Made by a program: the position numbers and the translations under genes. Source: CAYJIL01 sp964370235 (GTDB lineage Bacteria > Bacteroidota > Bacteroidia > Bacteroidales > Rikenellaceae). From it: DNA of 17,089 nt. Below are positions 1 to 7,135 of the stretch, in pieces (position 1 is the stretch's first letter; each line of letters begins with the position of its first letter). The stretch spans positions 1 to 17,089 of the forward strand of contig CAYJIL010000049.1 in assembly GCA_964370235.1 (NCBI GenBank), given 5' to 3'. The notes beneath the pieces are model-generated. The model searched no databases. It worked only from the letters and a program-made list of their open reading frames with translations, and had not been told where the DNA came from.

Positions 1-774
1 TGGAAATATACGGAGGTAGGACACAACCAAGATGCCAAAAAGGAGGTTAAGCAGTTCAATTCAGTTTCTGTATTTGACACCCCCAAGCCCGAACGCTTAA
101 TAGAGCGGGTTTTGACGCTTGCAACAAACGAGGGCGATCTCGTACTCGATAGCTTCCTTGGGTCTGGAACAACGGCTGCTGTGGCTCACAAGATGGGGCG
201 CAGATGGATAGGTGTGGAGTTGGGTGAGCACGCAAAGACCCACTGCTACCCACGCCTAAAGATGGTGTGTGACGGAACCGATCAAGGCGGCATATCTAAG
301 GCTCAAAATTGGAAAGGTGGCGGAGGATTTAAGTTTTATACCTTAGCACCATCTTTGCTAAATAAAGATAAGTTCAACAATTTGGTAATAAATAAAGAAT
401 ACAATGCCGATATGCTTGCTGCTGCTATGGCAAAACAAGAGGGGTTTGTGTATAATCCCGATAGCGAGGTATTTTGGAAACAAGGTAAATCAACAGAGAG
501 TGATTATATATATACCACAACACAGTTTATTACAGTTGAATCTTTAGCAGCAATTGCACAAACGATGACAGAGGGCGAATCGTTATTGATTTGTAGTACC
601 TCATTCCAAAAGGAGTGTCGTAAGGCTTTTATAAACATAACGATAAAGAAGATTCCTCAAATATTACTTGGTCGTTGTACTTTTGCTTCCGATGGTTATC
701 CCCTTAATGTTATCGATTTTCATCACTCCGATGAAGAAAACATAAAGGGAAATGATTTAGTTGATATTGCTTAA
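1..774 (+). CDS. mod: Type III restriction-modification DNA methyltransferase (Mod), C-terminal part; 5' end outside the window
   Basis: Frame 1 is open from the first base, so this is the 3' part (257 codons plus stop) of a larger gene. It encodes the end of a beta-class adenine/cytosine-N methyltransferase, which would methylate the recognition site and give site specificity to the type III enzyme. Visible features are F-D-T-P-K-P-E-R-L-I at about codons 25-34, the AdoMet-binding motif D-S-F-L-G-S-G-T-T at codons 50-58, R-R-W-I-G-V-E-L at about codons 67-74, and a G-G-G-G-F-K-F-Y stretch near codon 106. The tail (I-K-K-I-P-Q-I-L-L-G-R-C) also fits Mod proteins. The DPPY motif of this class lies upstream, outside the window. 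A TTG at 112 is an internal codon, not a start. Base composition falls from about 51% GC (1-300) to about 36% (301-600) by hand count. The partner res gene is at 2700. Confidence 0.93.
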   Translation, partial: WKYTEVGHNQDAKKEVKQFNSVSVFDTPKPERLIERVLTLATNEGDLVLDSFLGSGTTAAVAHKMGRRWIGVELGEHAKTHCYPRLKMVCDGTDQGGISKAQNWKGGGGFKFYTLAPSLLNKDKFNNLVINKEYNADMLAAAMAKQEGFVYNPDSEVFWKQGKSTESDYIYTTTQFITVESLAAIAQTMTEGESLLICSTSFQKECRKAFINITIKKIPQILLGRCTFASDGYPLNVIDFHHSDEENIKGNDLVDIA

Positions 775-817
775 CCACTACCATATGGCGAATAAGAGGC
801 GTTTGATTAAAAATTAC

Positions 818-825
818 TATATTTG
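818..825 (+). promoter_or_regulatory. Possible Bacteroidota -7 box upstream of the ATPase gene
   Basis: TATATTTG fits the TAnnTTTG -7 consensus and ends 23 nt before the ATPase start. A TTTG at 802-805 is only 12 nt upstream, shorter than the usual 19-21 nt spacing to a -33 box, so the match is weak. If active it would let the ATPase-HNH-res part be expressed separately from mod. Confidence 0.3.
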
Positions 826-848
826 CTTAAAGATAAAATAATAATGCT

Positions 849-2084
849 ATGATAAATTATATAAATATTATTAAAATCAATAAATTACTTCATCTTAACG
901 ACTTTAATATACCTATTGGGGATAGTAATTTTCCTCATCTATTTATCACAGGTAAGAATGGTAGTGGAAAAACTATTTTATTGGATGCAATTGCCGATTT
1001 TTTGGATAAGGTTCGCACCGATGAAAGGTTGTCCTTTATGCATTATAAGCGTTATGTTGATACCAGTCGTAAGAGCATGGAAATTTGTTCTGCAGAAAAC
1101 AAAATAAAATGCGTTAAAACTCTTGCTAATAGTGAGAAAAGATACAGTCAAATGTATGGTAGGGTCGATATTGGTTTTGCTAATTTGAAAGAAACGGCAA
1201 ATGAGCTACATCAAAACAACTTTATTGTTGCATTTTATTCTGCAAATAGGCGAGTTCAAATGTATGAACCTCGCAATCCCGAAAAGCCTTCTATCTCGAA
1301 AAATAAAGGCGTAAGACAAAGCTCTACAATAGAATTTCTAAAGTTCTTGGTAGATTTAAAGGTTCAAGCGGCTCTTGCTCAAAATGAGAAAATGTTTGAA
1401 GATGCAAAAAAAATAAATGATTGGTTTGCTGAATTTCAAAAATTGCTTCGAACCTTATACGATGATAAAAACTTAACTCTAGGATTCGATTACAAGAATT
1501 ATAGCTTTATGATTTTTACTGCCGATAAAGAGTTTCGATTTAACCAATTGTCTGATGGTTATGCAGCTATTATAGATATTGTTGCTGATTTGATACTAAG
1601 AATGCAAAGCGAGGGATCAATAACTCGTGCATATGAAAAAAAAGGGATAGTGCTTATTGATGAAATAGAAACTCACTTGCATTTAGATCTACAAAAGAAT
1701 ATAATGCCAATACTTACAAAAGTATTCCCTAATATTCAGTTTATTGTTACAACGCACTCTCCTTTTGTACTTAGTTCGTTGCCAAACGCAATAGCTTTTG
1801 ACTTAGAGAATCGAAAACCTATAACAGAATTAAGTGAATATTCTTACGAGGCTTTAGCTGAAGGGTATTTTGGAGTGTCATCAGAATCAAGTTATATATA
1901 TGCTCAACTAGAGGAACTAAAAAGGATACTCGAAAAAGATGATTTAAATGCAGCGGATAAAATAATAATTAAAGAGCGGATTGAAGATTTTAAGGATGTT
2001 ACAGAGATTACCTCTCCAGCAGTTAAAGGTGAGTTTCAGCAACTGATGATAACATATGCTAATCGTATTAATGAGTTTATATAG
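849..2084 (+). CDS. AAA/ABC-type ATPase, PtuA-like (Septu-type defence ATPase)
   Basis: A 411-residue ATPase of the AAA_21/OLD-like group. Walker A is G-K-N-G-S-G-K-T (35-42). An ABC-like signature L-S-D-G-Y sits near residue 233. Walker B is I-V-L-I-D-E-I-E with D271-E272, and the switch histidine is in T-T-H-S-P-F (H303). The C-terminal 100 residues are charged and helical and no Toprim nuclease motif is visible, so this is not a full OLD nuclease. The order ATPase then HNH nuclease is that of Septu PtuA-PtuB and of the effector pair in some retrons, in which the ATPase controls the nuclease. Here the pair lies between mod and res of a type III system. ATG at 849 is the first start in frame after the 74-nt gap, and the HNH gene follows after 1 nt. 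GC is clearly lower than in the housekeeping genes of the window. The family is certain; the PtuA label rests on architecture and partner. Confidence 0.82.
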   Translation: MINYINIIKINKLLHLNDFNIPIGDSNFPHLFITGKNGSGKTILLDAIADFLDKVRTDERLSFMHYKRYVDTSRKSMEICSAENKIKCVKTLANSEKRYSQMYGRVDIGFANLKETANELHQNNFIVAFYSANRRVQMYEPRNPEKPSISKNKGVRQSSTIEFLKFLVDLKVQAALAQNEKMFEDAKKINDWFAEFQKLLRTLYDDKNLTLGFDYKNYSFMIFTADKEFRFNQLSDGYAAIIDIVADLILRMQSEGSITRAYEKKGIVLIDEIETHLHLDLQKNIMPILTKVFPNIQFIVTTHSPFVLSSLPNAIAFDLENRKPITELSEYSYEALAEGYFGVSSESSYIYAQLEELKRILEKDDLNAADKIIIKERIEDFKDVTEITSPAVKGEFQQLMITYANRINEFI

Positions 2085-2085
2085 T

Positions 2086-2703
2086 ATGATAAGAGTTGTG
2101 AAAAGTGAAAATATTCCATCTTCTTTGATTACTAGCACATCATATGATGGCGAAGATGTGAAACAGCAATTGCTTGACGATCATAGCGGGAAATGTTATC
2201 TATGTGAAAGAAAATTAATCACAGATTTTCAAATTGAACACTTAGATCCATCGGCTAGTCGTCAAGATTGGCAGAATTTGTTTTTGGCCTGTGGTTATTG
2301 TAACAATAAAAAAGGAAATAGATTTACGAATATACTAAATCCTGCTATCAACAATGTAGAGGATATGATTGAACATTATATTGATTGTTCAAGTAAAAAA
2401 GCACTTTTTATCTCAGCAATAGATGAGTGTACCGTAAGACTATTGAATTCAATCTTCAATGGGATTGGCGTAATGCGTAAGATTAAGGAGGAGCGTTTTT
2501 TTGAATATGCGATGGTGCAGATTAGCAACTTTAAAATTGTACTAGAGCACTATGCATTTGATAAATCACCTGAAAATAGACAGGCAGTAAAAGATCTTAT
2601 ATCCAACGATCAAGAGTTTCTCGGGTTTAAGTATTGGATTATTAAACGTAACGATGATTTGGCTGCAGAATTTGCAGGTGATATAGTGTGGAATAAACAA
2701 TGA
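2086..2703 (+). CDS. HNH endonuclease, PtuB-like
   Basis: A 205-residue HNH nuclease. The zinc/HNH core is compact: C37-x-x-C40, E51-H52 (I-E-H-L-D-P), W62-Q-N64-L, C69-x-x-C72-N73, then K75-K76-G. This spacing fits the PtuB/TIGR02646-type HNH proteins, in which the E-H histidine and following Asn/His side chains bind the catalytic metal. The remaining ~125 residues are helical and unrecognised. I chose ATG 2086, one nucleotide after the ATPase stop; an in-frame ATG at 2056 would overlap the ATPase gene by 29 nt and add ten non-conserved residues. The stop overlaps the res start as ATGA (2700-2703), suggesting translational coupling to res. It is probably the DNA- or RNA-cutting effector of the ATPase, but whether it acts alone, with the ATPase or with Mod-Res cannot be read from sequence. 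Confidence 0.82.
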   Translation: MIRVVKSENIPSSLITSTSYDGEDVKQQLLDDHSGKCYLCERKLITDFQIEHLDPSASRQDWQNLFLACGYCNNKKGNRFTNILNPAINNVEDMIEHYIDCSSKKALFISAIDECTVRLLNSIFNGIGVMRKIKEERFFEYAMVQISNFKIVLEHYAFDKSPENRQAVKDLISNDQEFLGFKYWIIKRNDDLAAEFAGDIVWNKQ

Positions 2704-5426
2704 ATAAAGTAGCTAAAAATATAAAACAACGCCTATCAATGAGAGAGCCTTTGTGTGAGGCACTTGATGTTGTTGCAAAGATAACAGATAAATTATCTCT
2801 TGTTAAACCACCTGCGGTTGATGAGGGCGGAAGTGTAGAATTAAAGGAGTTTTTGGCAAAGGAATTGGCGGAGATCAAGACAATGTTTCCGTACTGCAAG
2901 AACTTTGAGAGGGACTTTCCATCATTTGCGTTCTCCATAGCTACGGGGATTGGTAAGACTCGTTTGATGGGTGCATGTATTGCATATCTTTATCTCAAAA
3001 AGGGAATAAAGAACTTCTTTGTGTTAGCCCCTAATCTTACGCTATATGAGAAGTTGGTGCAGGATTTTACGCCCAATACAACCAAGTATGTTTTTAGCGG
3101 AATATCAGAGTTTGTGCATTGTGAACCAAAGATTATAGATGCCTCTAATTATAACGACAGCATAGATTTTTCACACCAAGATGCTATTCGTATCAATATT
3201 TTCAATATTGCAAAGTTTAATTCTGATTCGAAGAATAGCAAACGTGGCGTATCTCGAATGAGACGATTGTCAGAATATCTTGGCGTGTCCTATTTTGAGC
3301 ACCTTGTGGGGCTTGATGACTTAGTAATCCTAATGGATGAGGCGCACCGCTACCATGCAGATGCCTCTAAAAAGGCAATTAATGAGTTACGCCCTATTTT
3401 GGGACTTGAGATGACTGCAACGCCCACTGACGAGAAAGGAAAAGCATTCAAGAATATTGTTTATGAGTACAATCTTGCTCAAGCTCTGACAGATGGCAAA
3501 TATGTAAAGATTCCAACTGTTGCAAGACGCAGAAACTTTCAAAGACAGAACTTGACAGATGTGCAGCTCGATGCTCTTAAACTTGATGATGCTATTAACA
3601 TTCACGAGCAGACAAAGAGTCACCTTGAACTATATGCGTTGAATCACAATCAGCCAATTGTTAAACCTTTTATATTGGTAGTTTGTAGAAATATTCAACA
3701 CGCCACTGAGATTGCCAAGCTCATAGAAGAGGATTTGTTTGATGGCAGATACAAGGGTAAAGTACTGCAGATAGATAGTTCTACCAAAAAAGATGAGGAG
3801 ATTGACCAGCTGTTTGTGTCGTTGGAGGATTACGATAATCAAATCGAAATCGTTATTCACGTCAATATGCTTAAGGAGGGGTGGGATGTGACTAATCTAT
3901 ACACGATTGTGCCTCTTCGTGCTGCTGATGCACCAATCCTTGTTGAGCAATCTATTGGTCGAGGACTTAGACTTCCGTATGGTGGTAGACGAACAGGTGA
4001 TAAGAATGTAGATAAGTTAACAGTTATTGCGCACGAAAATTTCGAGGCTGTGATTAGTAAAGCTCAAGATCCAAATTCGGTACTTAGCAAGCTATCCTAT
4101 ATTGAGTTGGACGATGAGGATATAAACTTTGAACCAAGCAGGGTTACTCCTGCTCAAACAAAGATCGACCTACAAGAGAAGAAAATTATTGAGGCTGCTA
4201 AAACAGAAATAGAGCGTAAAAATGCTAAAATCACAGCTGATGCAGCACGTGCCGTGTGGAATGTTATTCCGCAGCTAAACGTTGCTGTAAAGAGCAAAGA
4301 GGAGCTTGCTGAGCCTGAGATTGTTAAAAGGATTAAGGAGCTTGCAATTAGAGAGATTGAGAAGAGTGCACGATTAAGCAATCCTCTATTTGCTCAAGAA
4401 GAGGCTGCTGTTCAACTCAAAGAGGTTGAGAAGGTTGTTAATATTATTGTCAAAGACTTTATTGAAAATACAATCGAAATACCTCGCATGACTGTAATGG
4501 ATGAGGTGTATGAGGCTGAGTTTAGATGGTTTGACCTTGATACACGACTTGGGTTTGATCTTAAGACGCTTAAAGATGAGATACTTAGAGTGAATTTAGG
4601 TGCAGGAGAGAGCGATCACGAAATTATCCAAATCAAAACGGGTCGAAAATTTTCATCTCCGTTACAAGAGATTGTTGGCTCACTTATTGATTGTGATGAG
4701 ATAGATTATGACGATAATTCAGAGTTGCTATTTCATTTGGCACAGCAAGCTGTGGATGCTATTAATGCTAATCTAGATGATCAAGATGATATTGCAAAAG
4801 TTGTGAGTGATTACAAACTAGGTATTGTAAAGAATATCTATGACCAGATGATGAGGCACTTCACTCTAAAGTCGCTAGGTTATCAAAAAGCAAATGTTTT
4901 GCCGTTTGTGGGTATTGTAAAGCAGAACCTAAAAGAGATTGAGGGTTATGGTAAGACAGACTTTAGAGATGTGATACCAGCTGGTGCTGTACGTAAATTT
5001 ATATATACGGGATTTCTGAAATCATTCTACACGGAGTGTAAATTTGACAGTAAAACAGAACAAGACTTTAGTAATGTTTTGGAAATGGATTCAAGCGTGC
5101 TTCGTTGGTTAAAACCTGCAGCTTCGCAGTTTAATATATATTGGTCAAACGGATCTAAAAGATATGAACCAGACTTTGTTGTTGAAACATTAGATCGTAT
5201 ATATTTAGTTGAGACTAAAGCTGCAAAGGATATGGTAATAGATGATGTGCTTGCTAAAAAACAAGCAGCGGAAGCGTACTGTTGTAATGCTACTGAATAT
5301 ACATCAAGAAATGGAGGAAAGCCGTGGGAGTATGTAGTGATTGCGCACGATATTGTTGACCGGTATAGTGATCTAAAACAAATATTACATAACAATAAAT
5401 TGACAATCCGAGGTGGTGCATTGTAG
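2700..5426 (+). CDS. res: Type III restriction enzyme Res subunit: DEAH helicase/translocase with C-terminal PD-(D/E)xK nuclease
   Basis: A 908-residue superfamily 2 helicase-nuclease, near the size of type III Res subunits. It would use ATP to signal or move along DNA from an unmethylated site bound by Mod and then cut. Motif I is A-T-G-I-G-K-T (81-87), motif II D-E-A-H (213-216), motif III M-T-A-T-P, motif V K-E-G-W-D-V-T-N, motif VI Q-S-I-G-R-G-L-R-L (G420-R421). The C-terminal nuclease has P-D-F-V-V-E (D825) and E838-T-K840, so the metal-binding residues are intact. A long, charged helical section (about residues 460-760) joins the two. The position after Thr-Gly in Walker A is Ile where many Res proteins have Thr. 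The start overlaps the HNH stop (ATGA). The gene ends at a strong terminator shared with the convergent YjbR gene. Confidence 0.92.
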   Translation: MNKVAKNIKQRLSMREPLCEALDVVAKITDKLSLVKPPAVDEGGSVELKEFLAKELAEIKTMFPYCKNFERDFPSFAFSIATGIGKTRLMGACIAYLYLKKGIKNFFVLAPNLTLYEKLVQDFTPNTTKYVFSGISEFVHCEPKIIDASNYNDSIDFSHQDAIRINIFNIAKFNSDSKNSKRGVSRMRRLSEYLGVSYFEHLVGLDDLVILMDEAHRYHADASKKAINELRPILGLEMTATPTDEKGKAFKNIVYEYNLAQALTDGKYVKIPTVARRRNFQRQNLTDVQLDALKLDDAINIHEQTKSHLELYALNHNQPIVKPFILVVCRNIQHATEIAKLIEEDLFDGRYKGKVLQIDSSTKKDEEIDQLFVSLEDYDNQIEIVIHVNMLKEGWDVTNLYTIVPLRAADAPILVEQSIGRGLRLPYGGRRTGDKNVDKLTVIAHENFEAVISKAQDPNSVLSKLSYIELDDEDINFEPSRVTPAQTKIDLQEKKIIEAAKTEIERKNAKITADAARAVWNVIPQLNVAVKSKEELAEPEIVKRIKELAIREIEKSARLSNPLFAQEEAAVQLKEVEKVVNIIVKDFIENTIEIPRMTVMDEVYEAEFRWFDLDTRLGFDLKTLKDEILRVNLGAGESDHEIIQIKTGRKFSSPLQEIVGSLIDCDEIDYDDNSELLFHLAQQAVDAINANLDDQDDIAKVVSDYKLGIVKNIYDQMMRHFTLKSLGYQKANVLPFVGIVKQNLKEIEGYGKTDFRDVIPAGAVRKFIYTGFLKSFYTECKFDSKTEQDFSNVLEMDSSVLRWLKPAASQFNIYWSNGSKRYEPDFVVETLDRIYLVETKAAKDMVIDDVLAKKQAAEAYCCNATEYTSRNGGKPWEYVVIAHDIVDRYSDLKQILHNNKLTIRGGAL

Positions 5427-5436
5427 TGGTTGTTAG

Positions 5437-5478
5437 AATAAGAGGGTATTGCTACTAAGTAATACCCTCTTATTTTAT
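5437..5478. terminator. Bidirectional terminator between res and the yjbR-like gene
   Basis: A perfect 14-bp inverted repeat (AATAAGAGGGTATT at 5437-5450, AATACCCTCTTATT at 5461-5474) with a 10-nt loop. T-rich sequence follows on the + strand, and the mirrored A-rich arm gives T on the - strand. The right arm contains the stop codon (5470-5472) of the minus-strand gene. It insulates the defence locus from the thiL operon. Confidence 0.85.
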
Positions 5479-5847
5479 CTTATTTTCAAATGCTTGTAGT
5501 AGCTCGGCTCTTTTTGCCTTGGGTGTAACGCTTCGGTTGATTACAAGCAGATATGACATGACGATTTGCTCCTCTAAAAACGAGTGTGTATATCCTCTGT
5601 CTAAGAACACATCGTTCCAGTGTTTTTTGTTGAGGTGGTATGCGCCACTAATGCCATCATACTTGTCTCGTAGTTCGATGGCTATATCGGGGTCGCACTT
5701 TACGGCAAAACGATCGAAGGGTATGATCGAGGCTAGCGAAAACATCTTGCCACCGACCTTATACACCAAGACATTGTCGTCAAAGGGTAGTGACTCTTCG
5801 CAATTGGGCAATGAAAGGCAAAATGTTCTGTAATCTTCGATGTTCAT
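5470..5847 (-). CDS. MmcQ/YjbR-family protein
   Basis: A 125-residue protein matching the MmcQ/YjbR family along its whole length. It starts M-N-I-E-D-Y-R-T-F-C, followed by L-P-F-D-D and V-Y-K-V-G-G-K-M-F near residues 27-36, then K-C-D-P-D about residue 50, and H-L-N-K-K-H-W-N-D-V near residue 72. The family has a CyaY-like fold described as DNA-binding, but no precise role is settled. It is the last gene of the leftward thiL-thiD-divIC-yjbR run, 28 nt after the DivIC-like gene, and ends inside the bidirectional terminator. No truncation is seen. Confidence 0.88.
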   Translation of the reverse strand: MNIEDYRTFCLSLPNCEESLPFDDNVLVYKVGGKMFSLASIIPFDRFAVKCDPDIAIELRDKYDGISGAYHLNKKHWNDVFLDRGYTHSFLEEQIVMSYLLVINRSVTPKAKRAELLQAFENKIK

Positions 5848-5875
5848 AGTCTTTGTGTTTTGCTGCTATGTGTGG

Positions 5876-6325
5876 TTACTGTTGTTCTTGTTGGTTGATT
5901 TTTTGCTCAAGCTCTATGCCTTGTAGTAGCTCCTGCTCTTGCCCGGGCATGATGACTTGTTCGGGCTCTTGCTCTGCTGCTGGCTCGGGCTCCTTTTTTT
6001 GCTCTATTATAAAGATCTCTTCGCCCTCTCGACGCATATAAAAATTCTCACGAGCATATTTCTCCAAAAACTTATCGCTATTCTCAATACCATCTATAAT
6101 GGTACTGTCGCTAGAGATAGCACCTAGTAGGCTATCACGCTCGTGGGTAAGGGCTTCGATTTCGCGCGAAAGCTCGTTGGTGACTTGTATATTGTTGCTA
6201 TCTAAAAATACCATGGTAATAACAAAGCCAATAGTTGCAAGTATGATGATTTGCCACGAAGTAAAAATCTTTTTACCCATGATAATGAGATCGCCTTGCT
6301 CGCTTCTAACCTTTTTTTCTGCCAT
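5876..6325 (-). CDS. DivIC/FtsB-family septum formation protein with Glu/Gln-rich tail
   Basis: A 149-residue bitopic membrane protein. A short charged cytoplasmic N-terminus is followed by one transmembrane helix (about residues 21-40, I-I-I-L-A-T-I-G-F-V), then a coiled coil (E-L-S-R-E-I-E-A-L-T-H-E-R-D-S-L). The family motif is A-R-E-N-F-Y-M-R-R-E-G-E-E-I-F-I-I near residues 90-106. DivIC/FtsB proteins act in the divisome with FtsL/FtsQ. Start ATG 6325 is 4 nt after the thiD stop; an upstream in-frame ATG at 6370 lies inside thiD and adds no family sequence. The last ~40 residues are almost only E, Q, P and hydrophobics (for example E-P-E-P-A-A-E-Q-E-P-E-Q), making it longer than the usual ~100 residues. 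Confidence 0.88.
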   Translation of the reverse strand: MAEKKVRSEQGDLIIMGKKIFTSWQIIILATIGFVITMVFLDSNNIQVTNELSREIEALTHERDSLLGAISSDSTIIDGIENSDKFLEKYARENFYMRREGEEIFIIEQKKEPEPAAEQEPEQVIMPGQEQELLQGIELEQKINQQEQQ

Positions 6326-6329
6326 TTGT

Positions 6330-7130
6330 TTATATATTAAAATGTCCGACAGGGCCTGCCCCCTCGCCAATGTTTGTCTCTTTGCCTCGCTCGATAGCTG
6401 CGCTAATGTAGTCGATAGCTCTTTGGATACTGTCTACTATGTTGTGACCAAGGCTAATGTTAGCTGCTATTGCACTAGAGAGCGAACAGCCAGTGCCGTG
6501 TGTGTTGTTGCTGTTTATGCGGGGGTGACAAAAGTATTTAACCTCTTTTGTTTGTGCACAGTATAGCATATCTTCGATAGTATTGCTTGTGCCATGCCCC
6601 CCTTTTATTAAAACATATTTTGCCCCAAAGTTAGCAATTATCTGGGCTGCTGCCAAAAGATCTTGTGATGTTTCGATTTTGAATCCACACATAATTTCGG
6701 CCTCTGGAATGTTGGGCGTAACGATGGTGGCTAGTGGTAGTAGCTTGTCGACTAGTATTCTAGCTTGTGAGCTCTCTACTAACGTATCGCCCGATGTGGC
6801 TACCATAACGGGGTCGACAACAACATAGGGTATCTTATAATGTATGATTGCTTGGCATAGGGTTTCGATAATATCGCCATTGGGTAACATTCCGCTCTTA
6901 ATTACCTCTACCTGCATATCACTCATAACCGAATCGATTTGCTCCTTCACCTGCTGTGCATCGAGCGGATATGCCGCCTGTACGCCCATGGTGTTTTGTG
7001 CCGTGATTGCCGTAATTGCTGTGGCGCAATATCCTCCGACTGCTGCCGCTGCTTTTATGTCTGCTTGAATGCCTGCTCCCGCTCCGCTATCGGAACCTGC
7101 TACCGAAAGTATGATTTTTTGCTTAGTCAT
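6330..7130 (-). CDS. thiD: Hydroxymethylpyrimidine/phosphomethylpyrimidine kinase
   Basis: A 266-residue ribokinase-family kinase of thiamine biosynthesis that phosphorylates HMP and HMP-P with ATP in the cytoplasm. Diagnostic motifs are A-G-S-D-S-G-A-G-A-G-I-Q-A-D near the start, V-D-P-V-M-V-A-T-S-G-D in the middle, T-P-N-I-P-E-A-E-I, I-K-G-G-H, and the catalytic/anion-hole H-G-T-G-C-S-L-S-S-A-I-A with its conserved Cys. The tail G-A-G-P-V-G-H-F is typical. Length matches the family. It follows thiL after 5 nt and precedes the DivIC-like gene by 4 nt, so translation is probably coupled within one transcript. Both thiamine kinases in one operon suggest a shared role in making thiamine diphosphate. 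Confidence 0.96.
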   Translation of the reverse strand: MTKQKIILSVAGSDSGAGAGIQADIKAAAAVGGYCATAITAITAQNTMGVQAAYPLDAQQVKEQIDSVMSDMQVEVIKSGMLPNGDIIETLCQAIIHYKIPYVVVDPVMVATSGDTLVESSQARILVDKLLPLATIVTPNIPEAEIMCGFKIETSQDLLAAAQIIANFGAKYVLIKGGHGTSNTIEDMLYCAQTKEVKYFCHPRINSNNTHGTGCSLSSAIAANISLGHNIVDSIQRAIDYISAAIERGKETNIGEGAGPVGHFNI

Positions 7131-7135
7131 ATATA

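Noticed and set aside
785..841. An 18-codon ORF between mod and the ATPase gene (M-A-N-K-R-R-L-I-K...)
   Set aside because: Too short to judge, it covers the putative -7 box, and no family is recognised.
775..848. Possible retron: ATPase-HNH pairs also serve as effectors of some retrons
   Set aside because: No reverse transcriptase gene is present and the 74-nt gap is too short for an msr-msd region.
849..2084. OLD-family nuclease (as in Gabija GajA)
   Set aside because: No C-terminal Toprim motifs are visible, and the partner is an HNH protein rather than a UvrD-like helicase.
5519..5833. Plus-strand ORF opposite the YjbR-like gene
   Set aside because: Shadow of a well-supported minus-strand gene; the product is Ser/Cys-rich with no family likeness.
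5496..5932. Repeated 13-nt CTTGTAGTAGCTC in the YjbR-like and DivIC-like genes
   Set aside because: Each copy encodes E-L-L-Q in the same frame; it is a chance codon match, with no wider repeat.
6099..6566. Plus-strand ORF of 155 codons opposite thiD and the DivIC-like gene
   Set aside because: Both minus-strand genes have clear family motifs across this stretch, so this is an antisense artefact.
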